A DNA stretch of 64,000 nt, taken from Leishmania donovani. Lineage: Eukaryota > Euglenozoa > Kinetoplastea > Trypanosomatida > Trypanosomatidae. The notes beneath the pieces were generated by a model. The model did no database searches, was not told the DNA's origin, and was given only the letters and a program-made list of their open reading frames with translations. Below are positions 45,301-56,102 of this stretch, piece after piece (position 1 is the stretch's first letter; every line of letters starts with the position of its first letter). The position numbers were made by a program, and so were the translations under genes. The stretch spans positions 1,316,649 through 1,380,648 of the forward strand of contig NC_018260.1 of NCBI RefSeq assembly GCF_000227135.1. Direction: 5' to 3'.

Positions 45301-46859
45301 AAGGCGGATTGGTAGCACGTGCACGCCTTTCCCGGGCTTTGTGTGCCCTCATTTTTCATCTCTAGTTTCTTTTCTTCTTCCCATCTCGTCTGTGTGTTTC
45401 CTGTTGTGGTTGTGAGAGTGTGCGGGTGCGTCTGCTGGCCAGACGTCGCTCATTCACTTGGTGTGTATCTCCTCCTCTTGCGTGCACTCATATTTTTGTT
45501 TTCTATTCCTCTTGCTTTCTTTTTTTTTTTTTAGGTGGGGGAGGGGTAGGTGAATATCCTTGGTGCTGCTGCTAAAGCTGTGTTGGTGGTTCAACGACTG
45601 CGAGCTCGCTGTCCCTCGGTGTGTTTATATGTTATGCGTTTGGTTTACATCATCCGGTTAGACGTAAGCAAAGGGGGAGAAAAAAGAAGCCGACCAACAG
45701 ACCAAAAGACAAGAGGCGAGACGCCTGCTCATCTGCAGACGCGGTGCGCTCGCAGCGTTGCTTCTTTGTGTGTCGTTCACAGTGGGTGACTCTCTGTCCA
45801 TTCGACTTTGCATTCTATTTCTTATTTTCCTTAAATTGCTCTGCGTGTGCGTGCGAGTGGGTGTCAGCGGTGTCTACCTGCAGCGTTGCCAATAGCATTC
45901 TTGTGTACGCGCAGGATACCCGTGCTTTAGTCCTTTCTTACATCTTTTCCTTACTCACCTCTCCTATTCTCATTTACTTCTCCTCACTCATTTTCACGTG
46001 GCGCGCCACCATCCACATACCTCCGCGGCCCCCCACTTCTCCACCCTCAACAAGTGTGTGTGTGTGTGTGTCTGTGTTGGTGGACTTGCCATCAGGTTGT
46101 TGCGGCATTCTCTTTTCATATGTCGTTTAGTTTTGCGTATTTGTTTCCTTCCGACTCTCAGCTGCTTTTGCACCACCGATTCGTGTCGACACTTGTCTTG
46201 TTCTCGCCATCGTATTCCCCTGTACAAGATTCTATTCGGCCTTCCTCTTGTCACGTTCCGTCTATCCCGCTCCTGCCGTCGCCGTGTACCTTAGACACCC
46301 ACACACACCTACAAGAAGCGCAGCGCGTTCGGTACGCCTGCCTGTCATTGACCCCTGCAGCGTTGGGAAAGGAATTAAAGTACGTGAGTGACGCCCTTTT
46401 TCTTGTCTGTTTTCCAAATCCCAGAGAGCGGGCGCGTGCGCGTGTGATTCGCTCGTCTTCCTCTCTGGCGGCGTAGCGCGCATAGTCGAAGGCGAGAACG
46501 ACGCTGAGAATATCAAAGTGGTCGTGCAACAGCCCGGAGGAAAAGTAGTGGTCAGCCGTTGTGGCAGTGTTGCTTCCACGTTCACATCCGCGCAGTCATC
46601 GAAAGAGGAAGCGAACCAGACAGCACGAAAGTCTCGGCGCTTGCTCCCCCCTCTCACACGCACGCACGCGGAGAGTGACCCAGATACTCGATTGTGAGAC
46701 AAGCACACATCAGGCCCCCACTCTTCCATCCGCAGCAGTGACTGCTACTAAAAAAAGAAGGAAAACGAAGGGTCAGTCAGTACCCACGTCTCAGAGAAGC
46801 ACCGACAAAAAGAGATTTCGTTTTGTTGTTGTTTTCGGCTCAGCGCTGGCTAGTCTCTG
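42391..46859. other. Long intergenic spacer
   Basis: About 4.5 kb of UTR-like sequence without a convincing gene. A GT run lies at 46054-46070. An A-richer island at 43440-43780 may be an old retroposon remnant. Confidence 0.55.
46054..46070. repeat. GT microsatellite
   Basis: Uninterrupted GT/TG run. Confidence 0.85.
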
Positions 46860-46896
46860 TTTTTTTTCGATTATTTCGTTTTTGGTCGCCTGCTAG
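46860..46896 (+). promoter_or_regulatory. Candidate spliced-leader acceptor of the 46942 gene
   Basis: A T-rich tract ends in CTGCTAG with AG at 46895-46896, 46 bases before the ATG. Confidence 0.5.
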
Positions 46897-46941
46897 TGCC
46901 CCTTCCGCTGCCTTTTTCCTCATTGATTCATTCACCAAGTC

Positions 46942-49900
46942 ATGCCGACGTATCAGGAGATGCCCTCGCCGCGGCTGCGGAGGTCGAAACATGCTGCCGA
47001 GCCTATCGAAGCCACGCAGCGCCAAGAGGAGAATGAGATGAACGGCCACTTCCACACTCCGATGCTACAGCCCGAAGAACCACCGACGACACCAACAAGG
47101 TCGGCTGAGAAACGTACCGACATCCCAACCAGATTGGATGATTCTCGTCGACTAGGGTACACGAAGACTTCACCGAACGCAAGGCACGCCTTCACGGAAG
47201 CCAGCACCGCCACGAGGGGCCTCGTGCCGATGCGAAGGTACATGGCAGTGAGCACCTCCGACAGCTTCGAAAGCGCCGTTGTCTTTCATTCGCCTGACCA
47301 GGCAGCCGTGAGGATGGTGTCTGGCGTGCTCAGCGCCAGCGAACAGAAAAGCTGCAGCAGCGGCGCTTCCCAGATGAAGGTTGGCAGCGACGCCGTGAAC
47401 CTCACCCTCGTGGAGGACGACGACAGCGACGATCTCGAGTACAGGAACATCGAGGACGACAAGATAGACGACGGCTACGGTGCCGGGGTTGTGTTCGAGC
47501 TTTACAAGCCGATGGAGATGCGGCGGCCTGAGCACACGTTCAGCAAAGGGTCGCCACTTCCGCCTGCGGTGCTGACAAGGCGGCTTCCAGCCGGCGGGGT
47601 ATCCGGTCGTCGCTACAACTGCTCGAACGGATCGCGCGAGAAGGTTGGTGGGCGGTATCCCACACTCTCCCAAAGTTCGCGGCTTGAGGATATCCGCAGG
47701 CTGCCGCCGCACGGAGGGGAAATGTGTAAGAGCAGCAACATCTCCGTCGACAGAACTCGCGCCATGGCACAGGAAGACATGGTGCGCAACAGCTCCGCCG
47801 ACAGCTTCAGCGTCGACGGGGCTGGGACAGCTTTCCAGAACAGCGGGCAGCCGCAGCGCATAGATTCCTCCATGAACTCGCAGTTCTTCTTCAAGTCGAG
47901 ACAGCGGCGCAACGGGATGAACGCGTCTGTCGTCCACGGCGGCAGCCACCACGACTCCATGAGCAGCCCCAGCGAGTCCCCGCAGGTGTCCGCAGACGTC
48001 GCGGCACCCACACTGATGAATGTCAGTGGGCCTCACCTTTTCCGCTCGGACCAGGTGGCGCTCATTTCTCATTGCCGTCGACAGAGCCGACATACGCACG
48101 CGAATCACCACCTACACAACCATAATCACCGTCGCAGCGACGGCGACGCGGCTGGGGAAGCTGCCAGCCTAATGGACGGAATAGTGCTCGGCATGGCTTC
48201 CGTGGACCCCTTGACCGGCGACGGCGAGGCAGGCATGACGACGTCTCTGTCGATTACAGACGGATTCGACCTTGTACGCGCGCCAATAACGGGGCTGCGC
48301 GCGATGGTGCTCGGGAACAACGCCGTGGAGGAAGAGGAGGCCGCCGAGGACCCCGAGATGCGCGCACGCCAGGCAGAGCAGCTCAAGCACTTCTACTCAA
48401 AAGTGGTGCGGCAGCATCGCAACTGTGCCGAGAGCGGTGCGCCAGCGGGAGGCAACTCGCCACCAACGTCGGTGGCAAGAAGCGCTTCGACTCTGCAGGC
48501 GACGCAGGCTCTCCACATCGACGACGCCGCCGCCGACTGCGTCACGCCCGGGCATGAATTCGGCGCACTTATTCTCTCGCAGTCATCCCCTCTAGGGGAT
48601 GAGGGGAGAGCTGCACTGGTTCTTGAGAGCGTCGTCGCGAAGAAGGCGAAGAAGCGAGAGAAGAGGGTGATGTTCAACATAAACGGCATGGAGCAGCCGC
48701 ACACCGAAGGCGGCGGCGTCGCAAACCTGCTCAATCACGGCACCCCACAACCGACGTGTGCTCTGGTGCCTCATGCGCCATCGCCGTTGGCGCTGCAGTG
48801 CTTCGGCGGTGAAAGGACCTCCAGCAGCGGCGAGGCGGAGGTGAACGACTTGGCTACCGGGGAGTCACCGCTGCCGCCGGCCTCGCTTCGCATGGCACAG
48901 AGGGTCGGTGACATGCAGAATCAGCTGACCTCGGCCACAAGCGCAACAAGGACAGAGACGCTCACCAGCTCCGCCGACGAAGCCGTGCCTGCGCTACCTT
49001 CGCCTGTGACGCCGGTGCGAGGAGCACCGAGCATGTCGTCCTTACACGCTCCGCGGCGCGCGAACGAAGATGACGAGCACCCTCTCACCGATCCGCTCAC
49101 TCCTTCGGCGTCCGCCAACTTTGCACAGCAGCAGTTGCCGACGTTCGCTCCCACGGCGACGGCATCGTCATCTCCATCGCCCCCAGCGCCGCCGTCCACA
49201 ACTCTGGGGAAGCTGAGCGCCATCTTCGACGAGGCGCCGCGGAAACGCTGCTTTTCTGGCGGTAAAGCGTCAACGTCGTCGACGAAGCACCGTAAAGCGG
49301 CCATGGCCCTCGTTGCGGAGGCGGGCGACGCCATCGTGCTGCCGCAATCCAGTACCACCTTCGTTCCCCGATCGCGGCCCCCCTGCTCACATCTTGTCCC
49401 CCCGAACGTGCTCAGCTCGCTGGAGGTGCGCCTGCCCGACCGAGATTCGTCTAAGAAAGGGAGCTCACGGCCACGGCACCCGCCTCAGACGAGCCTCTAC
49501 ATCTCATGTGCTCAGGCAAAATATCTGTCGCCTCTGCACTCAGCAGAGGGCAGCGTTCCTCCGGTGCACCACCTCAAGTCGAGGGGTACGGCCACGCAAG
49601 TCGTTATGCCGCCATTGCTGCGCACTGCGCAGGCTGTCTCAGACCGCGAGGTACCCTCCGAGCCGATGCAGAAACCATCGACCACGGTGTCGACGGTAGC
49701 GACCGCCGCCGCTGGGCTGACTACAGGAAAGCGGAATGAAAATGTCGACAAAAGCCGGCGTAACTCACAGCATAGCAGTGCATCCTCCTTTCCCATAGTG
49801 AAATCGCATGCAGTCAAGACAGACCTTCCACTGCTGCCGGCGCAGTCCTCCAGCCGGCTGTCCAGAAAGGAGTCGCCGCGCGAGTGGGCCAGCAACAAGC

Positions 49901-50169
49901 CTTCCTCCCCCTCCGTCTCTGATGATGAGGTGCCGGTGCCGCGGCCTTCCGCCTTGGCGCGGCACTTTTCCATCCCTCGCGAGACCGCCACGACGGTGGC
50001 GGGTTCTGATGCAGCTGTCGGCGCAGGCCGCGAGCAGCAAATGAGTGATTTTACAATGAGTAGAAGGTCCATCTCTGGCGATCCCGACACGGCCTCTTCC
50101 AGGGCAACCCGATCTTCAGGGCACGCGGTGCCCCATCTACTCGCCATCACTGTGCCGAGGCACACATGA
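46942..50169 (+). CDS. Large Ser/Pro/Thr-rich protein with a candidate PP1-docking motif
   Basis: 1075 residues from the ATG at 46942 (MPTYQEMPSPRLRRSKH), 46 bases after a good acceptor. The protein is of low complexity, with a His-rich patch (HANHHLHNHNHRR) near residue 390 and no membrane segment. A short ordered-looking part runs about residues 450-500 (EMRARQAEQLKHFYSKVVRQ). Near residues 570-580 lies KKREKRVMFNINGM: KRVMF fits the RVxF docking motif of protein phosphatase 1 regulators, preceded by basic residues as is usual. Such short motifs also arise by chance in proteins of this type. I recognise no family; a phosphatase-targeting role is only a suggestion. Confidence 0.82.
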   Translation: MPTYQEMPSPRLRRSKHAAEPIEATQRQEENEMNGHFHTPMLQPEEPPTTPTRSAEKRTDIPTRLDDSRRLGYTKTSPNARHAFTEASTATRGLVPMRRYMAVSTSDSFESAVVFHSPDQAAVRMVSGVLSASEQKSCSSGASQMKVGSDAVNLTLVEDDDSDDLEYRNIEDDKIDDGYGAGVVFELYKPMEMRRPEHTFSKGSPLPPAVLTRRLPAGGVSGRRYNCSNGSREKVGGRYPTLSQSSRLEDIRRLPPHGGEMCKSSNISVDRTRAMAQEDMVRNSSADSFSVDGAGTAFQNSGQPQRIDSSMNSQFFFKSRQRRNGMNASVVHGGSHHDSMSSPSESPQVSADVAAPTLMNVSGPHLFRSDQVALISHCRRQSRHTHANHHLHNHNHRRSDGDAAGEAASLMDGIVLGMASVDPLTGDGEAGMTTSLSITDGFDLVRAPITGLRAMVLGNNAVEEEEAAEDPEMRARQAEQLKHFYSKVVRQHRNCAESGAPAGGNSPPTSVARSASTLQATQALHIDDAAADCVTPGHEFGALILSQSSPLGDEGRAALVLESVVAKKAKKREKRVMFNINGMEQPHTEGGGVANLLNHGTPQPTCALVPHAPSPLALQCFGGERTSSSGEAEVNDLATGESPLPPASLRMAQRVGDMQNQLTSATSATRTETLTSSADEAVPALPSPVTPVRGAPSMSSLHAPRRANEDDEHPLTDPLTPSASANFAQQQLPTFAPTATASSSPSPPAPPSTTLGKLSAIFDEAPRKRCFSGGKASTSSTKHRKAAMALVAEAGDAIVLPQSSTTFVPRSRPPCSHLVPPNVLSSLEVRLPDRDSSKKGSSRPRHPPQTSLYISCAQAKYLSPLHSAEGSVPPVHHLKSRGTATQVVMPPLLRTAQAVSDREVPSEPMQKPSTTVSTVATAAAGLTTGKRNENVDKSRRNSQHSSASSFPIVKSHAVKTDLPLLPAQSSSRLSRKESPREWASNKPSSPSVSDDEVPVPRPSALARHFSIPRETATTVAGSDAAVGAGREQQMSDFTMSRRSISGDPDTASSRATRSSGHAVPHLLAITVPRHT

Positions 50170-50974
50170 CAGTGCCGTGATGCCCACGGGGGGGGGGCGG
50201 GGGCGTTGGTGATTGCCGTTTTCCTGTCGTGTGTGTGTTTGTTTTTTGTTGTTGTGGATGTGTACGAGGGCCCGTGATGATGTGACTGCGTCGGAGCTCG
50301 TCGACCTTGTCAGTGCATCTCTATTAGCTCGCATTTGCCATTGTTTTGTGCTGGCCAAGCATTCACTTGCGCTTCGCTGCGCTTCACTCTTTTTTTTTTC
50401 ACGTGTGCGCTTGTGTCTTGGTGGGTCGTGCGTAGAGTCTGTTGTGATCGCTTGATCGTTACCGGGTCGGTAAGGATGGACGAGCGCGCGTGCGTGTGGA
50501 GAACGAACTCCGTTATCCTAGGGTACAACACAAGGGGATGCCGGTACACGCATGAGCGATCTCCGGCCCCCGAAATGGGTGTCTGAATGCAGTGGAGAGA
50601 ACTCGACGCGTCTTCGTCGATTCACCGAGTGGGGAGCAGTGGTGAAGGCGCTCTGGAAGTAGCACGATCTCGAGCTACTCGGTATGAGGAGGGCTCTTCT
50701 GATCCTTCCCAGCGTAAAGCTCTCCCGGCGCCGTCGGTCTCATCACGAGGCCGAATCGACGCTCTCCTGTGCACTCTGGCGCACGCTGATCACCTATCTC
50801 GGTCTACACCCCTTTCCTCCCCCGTCCACACACACATACACATACGGCATTGCTCCTCTCCCTCATCACCTACTCCGTTCGCTTCATTCCTCGCTGACTG
50901 TGACACGAACACTGCATGAGCGCACAATCTTATGCAAGCACTGACTAGGCGCACGCGCTTCGCGGCAGCTGCGC
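50170..50974. other. Intergenic spacer
   Basis: About 0.8 kb between two + strand genes. CT-rich stretches at 50800-50900 precede AG dinucleotides at 50937 and 50946 that could serve as acceptors. No gene seen. Confidence 0.6.
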
Positions 50975-53900
50975 ATGACGTGTGAACCGCTGGCATCGCT
51001 GTCGCCGCACCTTGCTTTGCAAGCGCTATTCAGTGTCGCTGCACCTATCTCGTCAATATGCACTACCTACCTGCGTGAGCTGCTGTGGCCGTCGCGGCTA
51101 CGCGACGGAGTTCCATTGAGTGCCAGCGTTGTGGTGCTCACAGTCGTCGTTACAGGGTTGCGACTGAGCAAGTCACTGTGCTTTGGGGATGGCGTTTACC
51201 TGCGCCGACGAGTGCTCCTCCTTGTAAGGATTCGCGCGTTCGTTGTGCGGTGGGAGGCGAGTTGCATGGCGGAGGTGGAGGCCTGTTGCGCAGATGTTGA
51301 CGGTCAGGCTGCTGCCGTGCTCGCCCGCTACATGGGATGGCGAGCGGCAAAAAGGGTCGGCGCGTGGTGGACGGCAGCGGTGGTGGCAGACGTGCCATCA
51401 TTGCAGCCGCCGATAGCGTCGCCGGCGTCGTTTTCCGGAATTGTGCCGTCCTTTGCCTTCTCAAACGATATAGTGCTGGAGGAAGCGCTCGAGCTCGCCT
51501 ACATGGCTGACAGCGTCCTGCGACTCGCCGATGATCGACGGTGGCTGGAGCGGTTTGTGACGATCCTCCAATACGTTCTACTTCGCCGCGCCTCTTTGAT
51601 AGAGGAGGCACAGCTGTACCGGTGCCTCCGCGAGCGTGCCCTTTTTCCATGCCACCCTGCGACACGCAAGCGCAAGGGGGCCGTCCAGGGAGATCGAGGA
51701 ACGCAGCGCAGCACGTGGGCTGCGGCGTGGCGAGTGCACCACCGCCCTACGTGGTTGGCACCACTCTCCGGCGGTGCCCGGTTTCTCTGCCTACCGCTCA
51801 GTTACTTCCCAGTGGAGGCCGTGCTGCCCTACGTTGCGTGCGAGACGTGGCTTAGCGACCGTCTGCTGAGCACAATCCTGCCCCGGTGGGAACGGCTTTG
51901 CGTGCGCTCGTTGCGGCGGAAGCAGAAACTCGCGCCACCTGAGCCGACACTCGTGACTGGTGCGCGAGCGGAAAAGATGTCCAGCAAGGTACAATACTGG
52001 TTTCTACGCTACACCGCCCCAATCCTGCGCACCTGTGTCGAGCAGCAGCGCGCCGCCGCGCGCCGCTTCTGCATGCAGGAGCTGAGCACCGCTGCCGGCT
52101 ATGACAACGCCGCTTCGAGTGGCCTTCCACGCAGCTCTCTTGCGCTCTTGTGGCGATGTCTGAGAAGCACGCGCACGTACTCGGCATCAGCAGCATCTAC
52201 TTCAGCGGACAGTGCCGTGCCGGATAAGGACACGTCTAGACTTGTGCGCCGCGTGCTGATTCTTCGTGCTGTCTCCCAGGCTGTCACCGTCATCTTTCAG
52301 GTGTGCTGCCCTCGCCTCAACGTCCGCTACGTCACGGAACTGATGGTTGCTGGTTACTGCGCGCAGGGAGAGCGCACCTCGCCATCTCCAAAGCCCACCA
52401 CCACCACCACCGACGCAGCAGCAGCGTCGCCTGTAGACACGCTGCTGCGCTCTATGTCTGCTGAAATGGGATGGGCACTGGTAGCAGGCGTAGCAGAGGC
52501 GCTGCTGACACGCTTCGCAGGCATCACTGGCCACCAGTTGTCGGTGCTGCTCGCCGACGCCGCTACGCGACGAGTTGAGCAAGAGCTCCTGTGCGTCGAC
52601 GAAGCCTTCTACTGTCGCTGGCTCCGCTGTGCATCTGGTGAGGCAGACAGTGTGGAAGTTACCGGCTTAGCAACATCGCCCGGTAGGCGAATGTCCCCTG
52701 TTGGCATGCTGCCAGCGCGCCCCTTCATCACAGCCGATGATGTCCTCGCAGTGGGGCGGCGTGGTGGCGAGCGAATGCTCGCGTTGCACGACGCTGTAGT
52801 GAAGCGGTCACTGCGGTGTGTCGCACTTATCGCTCGCGCGGCCGTCACGCGAGAGTGGCGGCCACTAGTTGGTGCGGCTGTGACGGCCTGGGTGGATGCG
52901 CCGGCGCTGCTCTCTTCCTTGTCTGTTGCGGTGGGCTACTCGACTCCATCCGATGTCGCGCGGCTGCTATCGCGACGGGAGGAGAGCCTGCCAAGCAGGA
53001 GCCCCGTCGGCCTGCGGCTGCTGCTTGAGGTTCTCGTGGATGAGGAGAGTGACACAACAGCACCACCAGACACACGGCAGCGACGCCGACGGCAGCTGCG
53101 GAATCCGTACTTGGCGCTCGTCGCGTGCTCGAATGTTTGGACGTTCGAGCACCTGCTGGCTGACACAAAACGGAGCGTGGCGAACCTCTGCGCCCATGTG
53201 TGCCAACTAAAGGCCGTGTACGCCGCCGTTGCCGTGTATCCGTACGCGGTTTCGTCGGTGAGACACGTCACGACGGCAGCAGACGTCATCGCCGCAATGC
53301 AGGAGGATGTGCGTTGCGTGCTGTACTACAGCGTCTACCAGATGGAGCATACATGCAGGAAACGGTGTGGCGGCGCTGTCGCAGCGTCGCCGCTGCTGCA
53401 CCCGCTTCTGGACCCTGAGGAGACGGCGCTGCTTCAGCAGCCGAGCGCGCTCTCCTACCTCCCTGCGCATGTGGACTACTTTGACCTGTTCTCTCTACCG
53501 TACCGCTTTGTTCTGCGGCAGTTGGGGCTGGAGATGGTGTTTGCTTACCGGACCGCAGCGGGCATGCGGCAGGAGTCGCGGCAGATGGCCGAGGAATGGT
53601 GGGTGCAGGCGCTCTTCAACAGCTCCTTCAACCCCCTCACGTCGGCACTGCACGAGGCTTTCCAGCTCACTGCATCCTGTGCGACTGTGCTGCTCCTCTG
53701 CTTGCAGTTCGTGGGCGGGATGTGGGTGGTGTGTCCGCTTCCGTTGCCTGTTCTTCTCCGGCAAGCTCACGCGGTGCAATTCTACCGCGATCTTCTGCGC
53801 AGTGGTGTGACAGCGCAACGCCTCGAGGACGGCGTAGCTCCGTTGCAGCAGTTGTGTGAGAACCTGCCCCACGCCGTCGTGTCGGATGCGGCAACGCTGC

Positions 53901-55279
53901 TGCGCTCTTCGTTGCAGGGTAAGAGCTCCTCCGCGGCACCCCTCTCCGCGCTTCAGCGGCGCCGCCGCCACTGGCGTCAGGTGCTGACTGCGAGTCGACC
54001 AGAGCTCTGCTTTAATGCAGACGATAACATTGTCGGAGGACTGCGTCTCCGCGGCGCCGTCAGCTGGCACCACGTGTACTTCACTTACCCTCAACTCTTT
54101 GTGGCCCCCAACACAGAAGACACAGGGCAGGAGAGCGTAAGCGACACCTGTGGTGTGCGACCCACCATCGCTGACGCATGCTTTGCGTGTCCCGCGGTGG
54201 GTATGACGGCCGTGGTTGGCCCAAGTGGGGCGGGAAAGAGTTCGCTCAATCTGCTGCTGCGGCGCCTCTACGACCCGGTCGCCGTGGTGGAGCTCGCTCA
54301 CGAGGGCGGAACGGCGCGGTCGCCTCCCGACCAGCAGCTGGGCGCCTATGTTGACCTGAATCATGTGGGTGCCACCGCTGATGCAGAGGACGTTCTTGTC
54401 GAGGTCCTGCGTCTCGCCCTCGTTGAAAGCGCACTGCCGCCGCCATCCAACAACGTGGCACCCCACTCTCCATCTCTCCTCAGTGCGGCTGATGGGCAGA
54501 GAGTCACGTCGCAGCCTTCGCCGACGGCCTCTGCCGCCCCGGTTACCTCACCCCGTTACCGTCTGCGAGCGCAGCCCGGCTATATCGCCCTTGACGGCAT
54601 TCCGCTATCCCTTTTTGCCGCCGCCTACGTGCGCCAGTGGCTCGGCTGGCTGCGGCAAACACCGCATGTGCATCCGCGCCAAAGCTTCTTGTCCAACGTG
54701 CGCGGCTCAGCGATGCACGTGACGGTGCGCGACGTACAACGGGCCCTGCGCGTGTGCGGCTGCGACGCCTTCGTGGAAGAGAAGCAGCGCACTTTGCGAG
54801 ATGCCGCTGGCCACTTAAGCGGTGGTGAAGCTCAGCGGCTGGCATTGGCAAGCGTTGTCGCGGTCTTGCTCGCGCGCTCTCGGGTGGAGCTGCTAAACGG
54901 CATGCCATTGCACGACAGCGACGTTGGCACGGCGGCAGCAGCAGCGGCAGTTGGCGGGTTGGTGCTTGACGAGCCAACGAGCAACCTCGATGCCGCCAAC
55001 GAGAACCACCTTCTGGCTGCACTGGAAGCCTTGCAGGGAGGAGGCGGTGAAGCTGATTCGGAGTGTGGGACAGGGTTGCCCCTCTTTACATGGATGATAT
55101 CGCACCGCATGTCGTCGCTGCGCTTGGCGCAGCACATGGTCGTCGTGGAGAACGGCCGTGTCACGGCGAGTGGACCCTCTGCAGAAGTAACGGAAGCAAA
55201 CTTGTTCGCGAAGACACAGCTGCAGCTGCAGCAGCTCACGGATATATCGGCGTCGGCGCGCGCCGACGCGGCTCCTTAG
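50975..55279 (+). CDS. ABC transporter-like protein with one ABCB/TAP-type NBD
   Basis: 1434 residues from the ATG at 50975. The C-terminal 400 residues are a complete ABC domain: HHVYFTYP (A-loop region, about 1034), Walker A GPSGAGKSS (about 1082), LRQTPHVHPRQSFLSNV as Q-loop segment, signature LSGGEAQRLALA (about 1280), Walker B GLVLDEPTSNLDA (about 1329) and H-loop SHRMSSLRLA (about 1375). All catalytic elements look intact. The order and YDP after Walker A fit half-transporters of the ABCB type. Between YDP and the GYIALDGIPLS strand sits a low-complexity insertion of about 95 residues. The first 1000 residues are far longer than a normal six-helix membrane domain; hydrophobic stretches are seen near 35-60 and 905-930. 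The substrate and membrane are unknown. Confidence 0.87.
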   Translation: MTCEPLASLSPHLALQALFSVAAPISSICTTYLRELLWPSRLRDGVPLSASVVVLTVVVTGLRLSKSLCFGDGVYLRRRVLLLVRIRAFVVRWEASCMAEVEACCADVDGQAAAVLARYMGWRAAKRVGAWWTAAVVADVPSLQPPIASPASFSGIVPSFAFSNDIVLEEALELAYMADSVLRLADDRRWLERFVTILQYVLLRRASLIEEAQLYRCLRERALFPCHPATRKRKGAVQGDRGTQRSTWAAAWRVHHRPTWLAPLSGGARFLCLPLSYFPVEAVLPYVACETWLSDRLLSTILPRWERLCVRSLRRKQKLAPPEPTLVTGARAEKMSSKVQYWFLRYTAPILRTCVEQQRAAARRFCMQELSTAAGYDNAASSGLPRSSLALLWRCLRSTRTYSASAASTSADSAVPDKDTSRLVRRVLILRAVSQAVTVIFQVCCPRLNVRYVTELMVAGYCAQGERTSPSPKPTTTTTDAAAASPVDTLLRSMSAEMGWALVAGVAEALLTRFAGITGHQLSVLLADAATRRVEQELLCVDEAFYCRWLRCASGEADSVEVTGLATSPGRRMSPVGMLPARPFITADDVLAVGRRGGERMLALHDAVVKRSLRCVALIARAAVTREWRPLVGAAVTAWVDAPALLSSLSVAVGYSTPSDVARLLSRREESLPSRSPVGLRLLLEVLVDEESDTTAPPDTRQRRRRQLRNPYLALVACSNVWTFEHLLADTKRSVANLCAHVCQLKAVYAAVAVYPYAVSSVRHVTTAADVIAAMQEDVRCVLYYSVYQMEHTCRKRCGGAVAASPLLHPLLDPEETALLQQPSALSYLPAHVDYFDLFSLPYRFVLRQLGLEMVFAYRTAAGMRQESRQMAEEWWVQALFNSSFNPLTSALHEAFQLTASCATVLLLCLQFVGGMWVVCPLPLPVLLRQAHAVQFYRDLLRSGVTAQRLEDGVAPLQQLCENLPHAVVSDAATLLRSSLQGKSSSAAPLSALQRRRRHWRQVLTASRPELCFNADDNIVGGLRLRGAVSWHHVYFTYPQLFVAPNTEDTGQESVSDTCGVRPTIADACFACPAVGMTAVVGPSGAGKSSLNLLLRRLYDPVAVVELAHEGGTARSPPDQQLGAYVDLNHVGATADAEDVLVEVLRLALVESALPPPSNNVAPHSPSLLSAADGQRVTSQPSPTASAAPVTSPRYRLRAQPGYIALDGIPLSLFAAAYVRQWLGWLRQTPHVHPRQSFLSNVRGSAMHVTVRDVQRALRVCGCDAFVEEKQRTLRDAAGHLSGGEAQRLALASVVAVLLARSRVELLNGMPLHDSDVGTAAAAAAVGGLVLDEPTSNLDAANENHLLAALEALQGGGGEADSECGTGLPLFTWMISHRMSSLRLAQHMVVVENGRVTASGPSAEVTEANLFAKTQLQLQQLTDISASARADAAP

Positions 55280-56102
55280 CGTGCAACGAGTGGTGGTGGT
55301 GGCGGAGTATTCTAGGTGCGTGTATCTGTGTTTTTGCGTTAATGGCAGTGCAGTGGTGCTACGTGCTCGCCTGTATGTGCCTTTGGCAGTGCATGTTCAA
55401 CACCTCGCCGCCCACTCCGTTGCTGCTTCGCCGCAGCTGGTCTCCGCATCACATACGACGACGGCGCGGCATGTCACTGGCTGGGGCCCCTCATCCCTCC
55501 TAGCTGGACGGACGTCCCTGCGAAGTCTTTTCGTCGGAACCGCTTGATGTGTGTTGGCCGGTCCTTACGGATGCAGCGGCGGCGCTTCGTTTCACTTCTC
55601 AAGCACTTGTCCACCACGTAGCACAGGCAGGACAGCAAAAAAAAAGAGAAACGTATAAAGGACCGTCATGATAGAGCTGATGATGTGCCCGTCGGCAGTT
55701 TCGCGTGCATGGCTCTTTCACGCGACCCTCAGCGGAGGGGAGGGCTCGCAGACGCAGTCCGTGTTCCCTCCATTGCCGCCACCGCTCCTTCCTCTACCTC
55801 GTAGCTGCAGCGGCAGTGCAAACAGCTTCAGCGAGTGCCCAACCGCCGCTCCTCCGCCCCTCTCTGCTACCCCTTTGTATGCCATGCTGCCTCACCCTCA
55901 CTCTTTTTTCCCTCTGTCTGCGCACGGCTTGCGGTGACACAAAAATCGCGCCACTGTGTGTCTGCGTGGATCTGTTTGCCGACACGTTCTTGTTCCCCCC
56001 TCCCTTTTTCACCGGTGTAGAAGACGTCGTTTGCAACGTGTTCATCCAAACTGTGTTGCAGGCCCCTCCCTTCCACCGCACCACATCCCTCGCCGTGCAC
56101 TC
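55280..56102. other. Intergenic spacer
   Basis: Short spacer between the ABC and TDP1 genes; no gene seen. It holds the acceptor candidate at 55990-56020. Confidence 0.6.
55990..56020 (+). promoter_or_regulatory. Candidate spliced-leader acceptor of TDP1
   Basis: A C/T tract (TTCCCCCCTCCCTTTTTC) is followed by GGTGTAG with AG at 56019-56020, 83 bases before the ATG at 56103. It excludes in-frame upstream sequence as coding. Confidence 0.5.

Noticed and set aside
55956..56102. 5' extension of TDP1
   Set aside because: No ATG, and it spans the pyrimidine tract and AG at 55990-56020.
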